From Sciurus carolinensis (lineage: Eukaryota; Chordata; Mammalia; Rodentia; Sciuridae), in NCBI RefSeq assembly GCF_902686445.1, contig NC_062229.1, forward strand, positions 6,605,503 through 6,669,502: 64,000 bases of DNA. Direction: 5' to 3'. Under the pieces are notes generated by a model, which worked only from the letters and a program-made list of their open reading frames with translations, had not been told where the DNA came from and did no database searches. Below, piece after piece: positions 48,387 through 59,174 of this stretch. The translations under genes and the position numbers were made by a program. Within the stretch, counting starts at the first letter, position 1. Each line of letters opens with the position of its first letter.

Positions 48387-48447
48387 TGTGTTCTTTGCTT
48401 TGGAATTGTAGAGAAAGTCGAAGTGATAGGTTTCCAATTGAGGAAGA

Positions 48448-48679
48448 TCTCCAGAATCTATAAAGAACTCAAAAAACTCTACACCAAGAATGCAAATAAT
48501 TCAATCCACAAATGGGCTAAGGAAATGAATAGACACTTCACAGAAGAAGATCTACAAGCAATCAACAAACATATGGAAAAATGTTCAACATCTCTAGTAA
48601 TAAGAGAAATGCAAATCAGAACCACCCTAAGATTCCATCTCACCCCAATTACAATGGCGATTATCAAGAATACAAGCAA
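48448..48679 (+). mobile_element. L1-G, left part (ORF2 C-terminal half), split by L1-F
   Basis: Plus-strand ORF2 sequence from tctccagaatctataaagaa to gattatcaagaatacaagcaa, where L1-F begins. The remainder resumes at 55543. L1-G is a 5'-truncated L1 that landed about 60 bp downstream of the OR pseudogene. Its own target-site duplication is unclear. Confidence 0.92.
48666..48679. repeat. target-site duplication of L1-F, left copy
   Basis: aagaatacaagcaa, repeated at 55543-55556. It is L1-G ORF2 sequence, which shows that L1-F inserted into L1-G. Confidence 0.93.
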
Positions 48680-48683
48680 GTTT

Positions 48684-48691
48684 CAAGATGG
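48684..48691 (+). promoter_or_regulatory. YY1-like site at the 5' end of L1-F
   Basis: CAAGATGG beginning at the fifth base of the element, in the context CAAGATGGCGTCCTAGAGGG. Position and sequence are like the YY1 site at the start of human L1. Confidence 0.6.
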
Positions 48692-48981
48692 CGTCCTAGA
48701 GGGCGGCTGCATTTCACGTTGCTCCAGGACGCAGGATTCAAAAGAGGAGATAGTGAGAGACTTGGGACCAACTCAAACCGCCGGGTGAGTCTCTCCCATT
48801 GGGGAGGCGTCCCAGATGCCCCGGTAGCCCCGGGACGCAGGGAATTTGTGAAGTGGAGTTGCTCGGCGAGACGCCCCTCCCCCCGCTGGAGCGGTAAACA
48901 CGGAAAACTGGGATCATCGTAGAGGCGGCGGCTCAGCACAGCCCTTGGACTCGGAGCAACCACTGGGGCTCCGGGCGGCAG

Positions 48982-49760
48982 CCTGAGGAGGAGCTGTGTG
49001 GTGAGCTGTTTAGACTCAGAGTAATTGCTTCTGAACACCGGGGGATTGCCCGGAGGAAGAGGAGAAGCCCAGCGGGTCGCTTGGTCTAGGAGTGACTGCA
49101 TCAGAGCCACAGGCGGTTGCCAGAGGAGGAGCTGCGTGACGAGCTGTTCGGACTCAGAACGACCACTTCCAAACACCGGGGGGTTGTCCGGAGGAGAGGA
49201 GAAGCTCGGTGGGTCGCTTTGTCTAGGAGTGACTGCATCAGAGCCACAGGCGGTTGCCAGAGGAGGAGATGCATCGCGAGCTGTTTGGACTCAGAACAAC
49301 CGCTTCTGAACACCCGGGGGGTTGCCCGGAGGAAGAGGAGAAGCGCGGTGAGTCGGTTGGTCTAGGAGTGACTACATCAGAGCCACAGTTGGTTGCCAGA
49401 GGGGGAGGCGAGTGGTGAGTTGATTGCACTCAAAGCGACCACTCCTGAAAACAGGTGGCCTGCCTGGAGGAGGAGCATGGTGGGTCACTTGGTCTTGGAG
49501 CCACTGCCCCTGAACACCCGGGGGGCTACCCCAAGGAGGAGGAACAGGGCGGGTCACTTGGGCTTGGAGTGAATGCATAGGGCTACAGGAGGTTGGCGGG
49601 AGGAGGAGACGCGAAGTGAGTTGCTTGGGCTCCTAGTGACTACGTCAGAAACCCAGCCGCTGTCCGGAGGAGGAGGTGTGTGGCGGGCCTCTGGGTATCG
49701 GAGCTGTTGTACGGGGCTCCAGGTGGCGGCTCAGAGGAGGGGCCGCATAGCCAGCCAATT
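48982..49760 (+). promoter_or_regulatory. L1-F 5' UTR tandem monomers (~138 bp)
   Basis: GC-rich tandem units with a regular start (cagaggagga-like) at 48982, 49121, 49259 and 49397, i.e. spacing 139, 138 and 138 bp. Further, more diverged units continue to about 49760. Each unit has a gagctgtttggactcagaac-like and a ggttgcccggaggaag-like block. Together these are the probable internal promoter. The short frames crossing them have no protein family. Confidence 0.85.
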
Positions 49761-50373
49761 AGGTGCAGAGTAGGGTCCCAGGAGCTAGGTGGTTTCTTGC
49801 TGGAAGAGCCACACAGAGACACACCTAGGGGCGGAGCGAAGTTTCCAGGGCGGCGGGCAGATTCTCTGGGAGAGGCAGCCTAAGGAGACTCGCCTGCGGA
49901 GGGTGAGGCTCCCAGGCCCAGGAGGTAGGTCCGGGCCCCTGGGAAGATTGCAGAGGAAGACAGCCCAGCCCAGGCGGTAGTTGTAGATTGAGGGGAACCT
50001 CTAGGAGGGGAACTGACCAGCAAGACGTTCCCACCGAGTGAGTCTTCCCTACCAGGAGAGGTTTTCCCACAGGGACAGTAAAACCAGAGACACAGGCACA
50101 AACAGGCCTTGCCTCAGCCCGCAGCCTAGTTCCCTGTTGGGTGACCTTTGGTCAACAAGTGGAGATACCTCTGACCCCTAGCAGGGAATATACGCCACCT
50201 GAGGGTCACCACCCTAGGGAGGCAGCTTCTTCGTGGAGCTCCGCATTATCAACTTCCTCCAAGACTTCAGCTTACTGAAGGATAAGAGGGGATATACTAG
50301 CAATCTTCAGGGACATTATAAGTCGATAGAGGAAATCTGCAATATCTTAATGAACCACTGATTCCTGAACAAT

Positions 50374-51470
50374 ATGAGAAAACAAGGGAAGAAAATGCCC
50401 CAAACAAATCTAGATGTTACATCAATAGAATCCAACGACAGCATGGCAGAAGAAATGAAGAAAGGGAGTTCAGAATGTACATAATTAAAATGATTAGGGA
50501 AGAAAACGATGAGATGAAAGAGCAAATGCAGGCATTGAATGATGAGATGAAAAAACAAATGCAGGCATTGAATGATCACACCAATCGACAGTTAACAGAG
50601 CAAATTCAAGAAGCAAAAGATCATTTCAATAAAGAGTTAGAGATATTGAAAAAAAAAAACAAACAGAAATCCTTGAAATGAAGGAAACAATAAACCAATT
50701 AAGAACTCCATAGAAAGCATAACCAATAGGATAGAACACCTGGAAGACAGAACTTCAGATATTGAAGACAAAATATTTAACCTCGAAAACAAAGTTGAAC
50801 AAACAGAGAAGATGGTAAGAAATCATGAACAGAATCTCCAAGAATGATCGGATATCATGAAAAGGCCAAATTTGAGAATTATTGGGATTGAGGAAGGCTT
50901 AGAGAAACAAATCAAAGGAATGAACAATCTATTCAATGAAATAATATCAGAAAATTTCCAAATCTGAAGAATGAAATGGAAAATCAAGTCCAAGAGGCTT
51001 ATAGGACTCCAAATACACAAAATTACAACAGACCCACACCAAGGCACATTATAATGAAAATACCTAACATACAAAATAAAGACAGAATTTTAAAGGCTGT
51101 GAGAGAAAAGAACCAAATTACATTCAGGGGGAAACCAATACGGATATCAGCAGATTTTTCAATCCAGACCCTAAAAGCTAGAAGGGCCTGGAACAACATT
51201 TTTCAAGCTCTGAAAGAAAATGGATGCCAACCGAGAATCTTATACCCAGCAAAGCTTACATTCAAATTTGACGATGAAATAAAATCTTTCCATGATAAAC
51301 AAAAACTAAAAGAATTTACAAAAAGAAAGCCAGCATTACAGAACATTCTCGGCAAAATATTTCATGAGGAAGAAATAAAAAACAAAGAAGCAAAGGGAGG
51401 AATTATCCTAAAGGAACTCACACATAAACTAGGAACCAAGATGTGTCAAAAAAAAATAATAAATAAATAA
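50374..51470 (+). pseudogene. L1-F ORF1, broken
   Basis: ORF1p chaperone. It starts at ATG 50374 (MRKQGKKMPQTN) and goes out of frame near 50458 by loss of one base. The coiled-coil segment (50475-50681) carries repeated EMKEQMQAL heptads. It goes out of frame again at the A-run 50649-50659. Later pieces include the RRM and a 164-codon C-terminal part (50976-51470, with DRILKAVREKNQI, TLKARRAWNNI and FDDEIKSFHDKQKLKEF). A TGA lies in the RRM region near 50847. Confidence 0.9.
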
Positions 51471-51486
51471 ATAAAATTTTAAATAT

Positions 51487-54400
51487 GAACCAAATGACCA
51501 GGAATACAAATCATATCTCAATAATAACCCTGAATGTTAATGAATTCATCAATCAAAAGACATAGACTGGCAGATTGGATTAAAAAGAAAGATCCAACCA
51601 TATGTTGCCTGCAAGAGACTTACCTCATAGAAAGAGATACCCATAGATTAAAAGTGAAAGGATGGGGAAAAACATACCATGCACATGGACTCAGCAAAAA
51701 AGCTGGAGTATCCTTCCTCATTTCAGATAATGTGGACTTCAAGCCAACGTTAGTCAGAAGGGATAAGGAACGACATTTCATACTGCTTAAGGGAAGCATA
51801 AATCAGCAAGATATAACAATCATAAACATCTATGCCCCAAACAGTGGCTCATCCATGTATGTTAAACAAATCCTTCTCAATTTTAGAAACCAAATAGACC
51901 ATAATACAATAATACTAGGTGATTTTAGCACACCTCTCTCACCACTGGACAGATCTTCCAAACCAAAATTGAACAAAGAAACCATAGATCTCAATAACAC
52001 AATCAATAATTTAGACTTAACAGGCATTTATAGAATATATCATCCAACCAAGAGCGAATACACTTTCTTCTCAGCAACACATGGATCCTTCTCTAAAATA
52101 GATCATATATTATGCCACAAAGCTAATGTGGAATAATACAATACTACCTTGTATTCTATCAGATCATAATGGATTGAAGTTAGAAATAAATGAAAGAGTA
52201 AAAAACAGAAACTACGCCAACACCTGGAGATTAAACAATATGCTATTATATGATGAATGGATAACAAAAGATATTAGGAAGGAAATTAAAAAATTCTTAG
52301 AGGTAAACGAGAACAAAGAAACATCATATCAAAATCTCTGGGACACTATGAAAGCAGTACTTAGAGGAAGACTTATTTCATGGAGCACATTTAATAAAAG
52401 AAGTAAAACTCAAACAATAAACGACCTAACACTACAGCTCAAAGTCCTAGAAAAAGAAGAACAGACCAACACCAAAAGTAGTAGAAGACAGGAAATAGTC
52501 AAACTCAGAGCTGAAATCAACGAAATTGAAATGAAAGAAACAATACAAAAAATTGACAAAATAAATAGCTGGTTCTTCGAAAAAATAAACAAAATTGATA
52601 AATCTTTAGCCACACTAACAAAGAGAAGATGAGAGAAAACCCAAATCACTAAAATTCGGAATGAACAAGGAAATATCACAACACACAAGACTGAAATACA
52701 AAATATAATTAGAAGGTATTTTGAAAATCTATACTCCAACAAAAGAGAAAATTTCGAAGACATCAACAGGTTTCTAGAGACATATGAATTGCCTAAAATG
52801 AACGAGGAGGACATAAACAATTTAAATAGACGAATTTCAAGTAATGAAATAGAAGAAGTCATCAAAAGCCTACCAACAAAGAAAAGTCCAGGACCAGATG
52901 GGTTCTCAGCCGAGTTCTACAAAACTTTTAAAGAAGAGCTCATTCCAATACTTCTCAAAGTGTTCCATAAAATAGAAGAGGAGGGAACCCTCCCAAACTC
53001 ATTCTATGAAGCCAATATAACCCTGATACCTAAACCAGACAGAGACACATCGAGGAAAGAAAATTTATGACCAATATCCTTAATGAACATCGACGCAAAA
53101 ATTCTCAACAAAATTTTAGCAAATCGCATACAAAAACATATTAAAAAGATAGTGCACCATGATCAAGTGGGTTTCATCCCAGGGATGCAAGGTTGCTTCA
53201 ACATCAGGAAATCAATAAATGTAATTCACCATATCAATAGACTTAAAGTCAAGAATCACATGATTATTTTGATAGATGCAGAAAAAGCATTTGATAAAAT
53301 ACAGCATCCCTTCATGCTCAAAACACTAGAAAAAATAGGGATAGTGGGAACATTCCTTAACATTGTAAAGGCCATCTACGCTAAGCCCATGGTTAATATT
53401 ATTCTAAATGGTGAAAAACTGAAAGCATTCCCTCTAAAAAGTGGAACAAGGCAGGGATACCCTCTTTCACCACTTCTATTCAATATTGTCCTTGAAACTC
53501 TAGCCAGAGCAATTAGACAGACCAAAGAAATTAAAGGGATACGAATTGGAAAAGAAGAACTCAAACTATCCCTATTTACTGATGATATGATTGTATACTT
53601 AGAGGATCCAGGAAATTCCACCAGAAAACTGTTAGATGTCATAAGTGAATTCAGTAAGGTAGCGGGATATAAGATCAATGCACATAAATCTAAGGCATTT
53701 CTATACATAAGCAATGACTCTTCAGAACGAGAAATTAGGAAAACTACCCCATTCACAATAGTTTCGAAAAAAATAAAATACTTGGGAATCAATCTCTCTA
53801 CAATGAGAACTACAGAACACTAAACAAAGAAATTAAAGAAAACCTCAGAAGATGGACAGATCTCCCATGTTCTTGGATAGGAAGAATTAATATTGTCAAA
53901 ATGGCCATACTACCAAAAGTGCTATACAGATTCAATGCAATTCCAATTAAAATCCCAATGATGTACCTTACAGAAATAGAGCAAGAAATTATGAAATTCA
54001 TCTGGAAGAATAAAAAACTCAGAATAGATAAAGCAATCCTTGGAAGAAAGAGTGAAGTAGGGGGTATCGCAATACCAGATGTTCAACTCTACTACAAAGC
54101 AATAGTAACAAAAACGGCATGGTATTGGTACCAAAATAGAAAGGTGGATCAATGGTACAGAATAGAGGACACGGACACAAATCCAAATAAATACAATTTT
54201 CTCATACTAGACAAAGGGGCCAAAAATATGCAATGGAGAAAAGATAGCTTCTTCAACAAATGGTGCTGGGAAAACTGGAAAACCATATGCAACAGAAAGA
54301 AATTAAACCCCTATCTCTCACCCTACACAAAACTCAACTCAAAATGGATTAAGGATCTCGGAATCAGACCAGAGACCTTGCATCTTATAGAAGAAAAAGT

Positions 54401-55288
54401 AGGTCCAGAGCTTCAACATGTCGGCTTAGGACCAGACTTCCTCAACAGGACTCCCATAGCACAGGAAATAAAAGCAAGAATCAATAACTGGAATAGATTC
54501 AAACTAAAAAGCTATCTCTCAGCAAAGGAAACTATCAGCAATGCGAAGAAAGAGCCTACAGAGTGGGAGAAAATCTTTGCCAATCATACTTCAGATAGAG
54601 CCCTAATCTCCAGAATCTATAAAGAACTCAAAAAACTCTACACCAAGAATGCAACTAATCCAATCGACAAATGGGCTAAGGAAATGAATAGACACTTCAC
54701 AGAAGAAGATCTACAAGCAATCAACAAACATATGGAAAAATGTTCTACATATCTAGTAATAAGAGAAATGCAAATCAAAACCACCCTAAGATTCCATCTC
54801 ACCCAATTAGAATGGCGATTATCAAGAATACAAGCAACAGCAGGTTTTGGCGAGGATGTGGGGAGAAAGGGACACTCATACATTGCTGGTGGGGCTGCAA
54901 ATTAGTGCAGCCAGTCTGGAGAGCAGTGTGGAGTTTCCTTAGAAAACTTGGAATGGAACCACCATTTGACCCAGCTATCCCACTCCTTGGCCTATAACCA
55001 AAGGATTTAAAATTAGCATATTACAGAGATACAGTAACATCAATGTTCATAGCTGCTCAGTTCACAATAGCCAGGTTGTGGAACCAACCTAGTTGTCCTT
55101 CAATTGATGAATGGATAAAGAAACTGTGGTATATATATATATATACAATGGAATATTACTCTGCCATAAAGAATGATAAAATTATGTAATTTGTAGGCAA
55201 ATGGATGAAACTGGAGAATATCATGCTAAGTGAGATAAGCCAATCTCAAAAAACCAAAGGAAGAATGATATCACTAATAAGTGGATGA
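51487..55288 (+). pseudogene. L1-F ORF2 (endonuclease-reverse transcriptase), inactive
   Basis: It starts MNQMTRNTNHISIITLN at 51487 and shifts frame near 51538. The endonuclease is otherwise complete (51534-52136), but the catalytic loop reads GDFST where L1-E has GDFNT (Ser codon 51927-51929). Further breaks are a deletion near 52126, a stop at 52630-52632, a stop near 53068-53070, a deletion near 53800 and a 1-bp loss near 54805. The RT box is FTDD (53575-53586) in place of FADD, both Asp retained. The C-terminal Cys region is in the last frame, ending with TGA at 55286-55288. Confidence 0.92.
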
Positions 55289-55542
55289 GGACACATAATG
55301 GGGGTTGGGAAGAGTTAGTGTTAGGGTTAGAGTTAGGTTTAGGGAGGGGGGCAAGAATGGAGGAATGAAGGACTGTATAGAGGGAAAAGAGGGGTGGGAG
55401 GGATGGGGGGAAGGGAAAAAAATAACAGAATGAATCAAACATTACCCTATGTAAATTTATGATTACACAAATGGTATGCCTTTACGCCATGTACAAATAG
55501 AGAAACAGCATGTATCCCATTTGTGTACAATAATAAAAAAAA

Positions 55543-56256
55543 AAGAATACAAGCAACAACAGGTGTTGGCGAGGATGTGGGGAGAAAGGGACACTCATAC
55601 ATTGCTGGTGGGGCTCAAACTAGTGCAGCCACTCTGGAAAGCAGTGTGGAGACTCCTTAGAAAACTTGGAATGGAACCACCATTTGACCCAGGTGTCCCT
55701 CTCCTTGGCCTATACCCAAAGGACTTAAAATCAGCATATTACAGAGATACAGCCACATCAATGTTCATAGCTGCTCAGTTCACAATAGCCAAATTGTGGA
55801 ACCAACCTAGATGTCCTTCAATTGATGAATGGATAAAGAAACTGTGGTATATATATACAATGGAATATTACTCAGCCATAAAGAATGATAAAATTATGGC
55901 ATTTGCAGGCAAATGGATGAAACTGGAGAATATCATGCTAAGTGAGATAAGCCAATCTCAAAAAACCAAAGGACGAGTGATATCGCTAATAAGTGGATGA
56001 TGACACATAATGTGGGGGTTAGTGTTAGGGTTAGTGTTAGGGTTAGGGAGGGGGGCAAGAATGGAGGAAGGAAGGACTGTATAGCAGGAAAAGAGTGGTG
56101 TGGGGGGGTTGGGGGTAGGGAAAAAATAACAGAATGAATCAAACAACATTACCCTATGTAAATTTATGATTACACAAATGGTATGCCTGTATGCCATGTA
56201 CAAACAGAGAAACAACATGTATCCCATTTGTTTATAATAAAAAAATATATAAAAAT
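55543..56256 (+). mobile_element. L1-G, right part (ORF2 C-terminus, 3' UTR, tail)
   Basis: Continuation of 48448-48679 after the L1-F insertion. It opens with the right target-site copy (55543-55556), then the ORF2 C-terminus (174-codon frame 55476-56000, starting in the L1-F tail and out of frame at its beginning), a 3' UTR with telomere-like tract (56019-56048), and an A-rich tail with several taaaa units up to about 56275. One base is missing near 55615 relative to other copies. Confidence 0.92.
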
Positions 56257-56429
56257 AAAATAATAAAAAAAGAATTGAAAATTGAAAATTGAAAAATAAA
56301 GAATGCCTAATTTTTCTATCACTACATTCTTCTAAATAATAACACATTGAGTAGGTGTATTTTAGCTTTGAATGAAACCTGACTTTGCTTTATGTCTAGC
56401 TCTGTAATTTTTTTAAAAAAAATTTAATT

Positions 56430-56560
56430 TTTTATTTATTTTTAAATTTTTACAGACTGCATTTTGATTAGTTGTTCACAAATGGGATACATCTTTTTGT
56501 TTCTATGGTTGTACACAATGTAGATTCCCATTTGTGTTATCATAAATTTTATTTGTTCTA
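56430..56560 (-). mobile_element. L1 3' UTR fragment (older type)
   Basis: T-rich start followed by caaatgggatacatcttttt and tctatggttgtacacaatgt, the antisense of the L1 3' terminus seen also at 11045 and 60735. Only about 130 bp long. Confidence 0.7.
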
Positions 56561-56564
56561 ATTA

Positions 56565-56790
56565 GTTAAATAAAACTGTAACATGCATTTATACATTTTG
56601 ATAGATCATATATAAATGGAGTATAATCTCACGTTTTTCTGATTATACATATTGTAGAATCACATCAGTCATGCAGTCATACATGCACATGAGGCAATAT
56701 TGTCTGTTTCACTCTACTATCATTCCTTTCCCTATACTCCTTCCCCTCCCTTCACTCCTCTCTACCTAATATAAAGTCTATCTCATGTCA
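56565..56790 (-). mobile_element. older L1 3' UTR fragment of another subfamily
   Basis: Antisense of the L1 3' end type found at 58195-58555 and 22990-23230. Shared blocks include cattttgatagatcatatat, tgtagaatcacatcagtcat and a C/T-rich tail. Confidence 0.65.
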
Positions 56791-56799
56791 TAATAACTT

Positions 56800-58190
56800 T
56801 TACCTTATTCCATGTTATTATCTATAATGTCGCATAAATTCATAGTATCGGTGGTTCGAGAGGGTGGTGAGATATTTTAAACTCAGCAAGGAAGTTGTTT
56901 TCAGTATAATAAGGGAAAGAAACTCTAACATTTATAGGCTGAAAAAATAGAGTTAACTTTTATATCAAGGATGTCTAAATAGAGACAGAAACAGAAACAG
57001 AGAGCAGGGCTTCATTCAGCCCTCCTGAGTTCACCCAGGACTGGTTCTCCTTGAGTTCCCCCAGGGATAGTAACAAATTCAGAGTCATATTTGAACATGA
57101 TGTCAGAGGCAGAAAACTGAGATTCCTTCCACTTCATGTGCTGACATTTTATATTTCCACACATGAACTAGACTACATTTCTATGGTGGAGTGGATAGTG
57201 GCCCTTCAAATAAGCCCAAATCTGTTCCCACTCACTTTTGCTTATTTAATATGATAAGTGGGTGAATAACACCACTATGATGAAGGGTTAAAGTGATTTT
57301 CAGAACAGGAAATTTTCCTGGAATGTCTTAGTGGACCCTAAATGTAAACACATGTTTCCTTATAATATAGACAAAGGGGAGAAGACACAGTGACAAGTGG
57401 GAGGCACTGTAACCATAGAGATGCACAGTATACTGATTGCCAGTGTATGATTATTTCCTCTGCAACACTGAGATTTTCATTGGATTATGTGGTTTTGTTT
57501 TATTATAAGTCTAGGTATTTCCACTTGTTTTTATATGTTTATAGAGATATATTCAAAAATATATATCCATAGGGGTACATGTCTTCTTTTTGACTTCATT
57601 TCATTTGTGACTATAAATATAACTATTGAAGGGAGGCAGAACCTAATACAGAAGGAAGCATGTCCATATGTGAGTGGTCTTGTGATGGATGTGAGCAGAA
57701 AAATGGGAGGGACACGGCGACATACTCATGGTATCTCAGAATGAGAGATCGGCCAACACCAAGTTAGGAAAGGTAAGGAATTGAGATGTCTCACACCTCC
57801 ATTGACTATCCCAATGACTATCTTACATTACAATCATTTCACTCTCAACAAGTGATTTCCCTGATAAGAAATTGGATTCAGTATTTGAATTCCCTCAATC
57901 TTTATACCTGTGGATGTGTCCATGCATACTTTTTCATTCTGTCTTTGAAATCCTCTCTTTTGTTTTTCAAACCTCAGCAATAGTCTAGGCACTTGTCTTG
58001 GGACAGTGTGTCTTTATCATCCTAAAATTCAGCTCAGTATGCAAAAACACATGTTTAAGTTTTTTCTTAAGGTTTTTCAAATCCCTGCATATTATATTCT
58101 TTCTCTCCTGTGATTTGGAAAGAAATTGTGTGCAACATATCATAAGAATAATGATTCATTCTAATGGGATAATTGAAAGTAATGTGCTAA
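56800..58190. other. anonymous DNA
   Basis: No gene recognised. Short frames at 57051-57254, 57390-57744 and 57786-57983 show no family features. Confidence 0.4.
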
Positions 58191-58194
58191 ATAG

Positions 58195-58555
58195 ATGGAG
58201 TTGGAGAATATCATGCTAAGTTAAATAAGCCAAACCAAAAGACTTAAAGCAGAATGTTTTCTCTGATATGTGAATGCTATCTCACAATAAGGAGTGTGGG
58301 CTAGGGAAAAATAGAGTTACTTTAGATAAGGTGGAGGGGAGTGAAGGGGATAGAAAGGATAGTAGAGTGAAATAGATATTTTTACCTCATGTACATATAT
58401 GACTGCATGACCAATGTGATCCTACAATATGTACCATCAGAAAAATGAGAAATTATACTCCTCTTATGTATGATCTATCAAAATGCACAAATGTATTGTA
58501 CTGTCACATATAACAAAGTAGAACAAATAAAAATAAATAAAAATTAAATAGAATT
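58195..58555 (+). mobile_element. older L1 3' end (ORF2 tail plus 3' UTR)
   Basis: Plus-strand sequence opens with the ORF2 tail (ttggagaatatcatgctaag, 58201-58220) and has a G-rich 3' UTR. It ends with gatctatcaaaatgcacaaa and an A-rich tail (aaaataaataaaaattaaata). A different 3' UTR subfamily from L1-B, L1-E and L1-F. Confidence 0.8.
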
Positions 58556-58879
58556 AGAAAGTAATGGCTCATGAAAATAGAAGTCATAACACTACAATTT
58601 TGAGGACGCTGCTCTAGGCTGATTTTGATGCTTCTTCATGTTCTATACTAACGATGTGTTCAGAGAGCTGGAGACCTTGAAAGCTGAGGCACATTTTTGA
58701 TGCTGTGTTCAGGAAGATATCAGGATGTCGGTGATGGATTCTTACTGATTTCGGTGTGCATAATCCATTAGTATCATAGGTCACCTCACATGATGGAAAA
58801 GAGTGAACTCCAAAGTATGATATCATGATGTCAAATTTCAGGAATTTCTTTTTAAAAAAACAAAGATAATGAAAGTATA

Positions 58880-59170
58880 TGATTTGCTGATAAACGGATG
58901 GAACTAGGTAATGTCATACTGAGTAATAAAAATCAGATTCTGAAAATCAAGGTTCTCATGTTTTCTCTTATATGTAGATGTTAGGGAAAAAAAGGGGGGT
59001 AAAAAGGATTTCATAAAAATGTAAGAGTGCCCAATAGAGTAGAAGAAGGAATGGAGAGGGATGGAGGAGAGGATGGCTTGGGAAGGCACTGGCAAAGAAA
59101 TCTAATAGTTTTGATATTTCCATGTATCTATGTACACAATTAACCCCATTTTCACATAGAATTTTAAGGC
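58880..59170 (+). mobile_element. old L1 3' end fragment
   Basis: Diverged ORF2 tail (gctgataaacggatggaact, aatgtcatactgagtaa) followed by a G-rich 3' UTR. Low identity to the other copies. Confidence 0.6.
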
Positions 59171-59174
59171 ACTA

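Larger units (their letters stand above)
48680..55542 (+). mobile_element. L1-F: full-length L1, nested in L1-G, broken ORFs
   Basis: A 6.86-kb L1 with complete 5' UTR (48680-50373), ORF1, ORF2 and a 3' UTR with telomere-like tract (55313-55347), ending in a short poly(A) of about ten bases. It is flanked by a perfect 14-bp target-site duplication, so both ends are original. The 5' UTR is unrelated in overall layout to that of L1-E. Multiple frameshifts and stops make it inactive. Confidence 0.95.

Noticed and set aside
48982..49760. Regularly spaced repeats suggesting a CRISPR-like array
   Set aside because: The units are whole 138-bp tandem monomers without unique spacers, in a vertebrate L1 5' UTR.
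48664..50101. Many overlapping frames on both strands at 48.6-50.1 kb, one of 170 codons
   Set aside because: They lie in the GC-rich tandem monomer promoter of L1-F, where stops are rare by composition.
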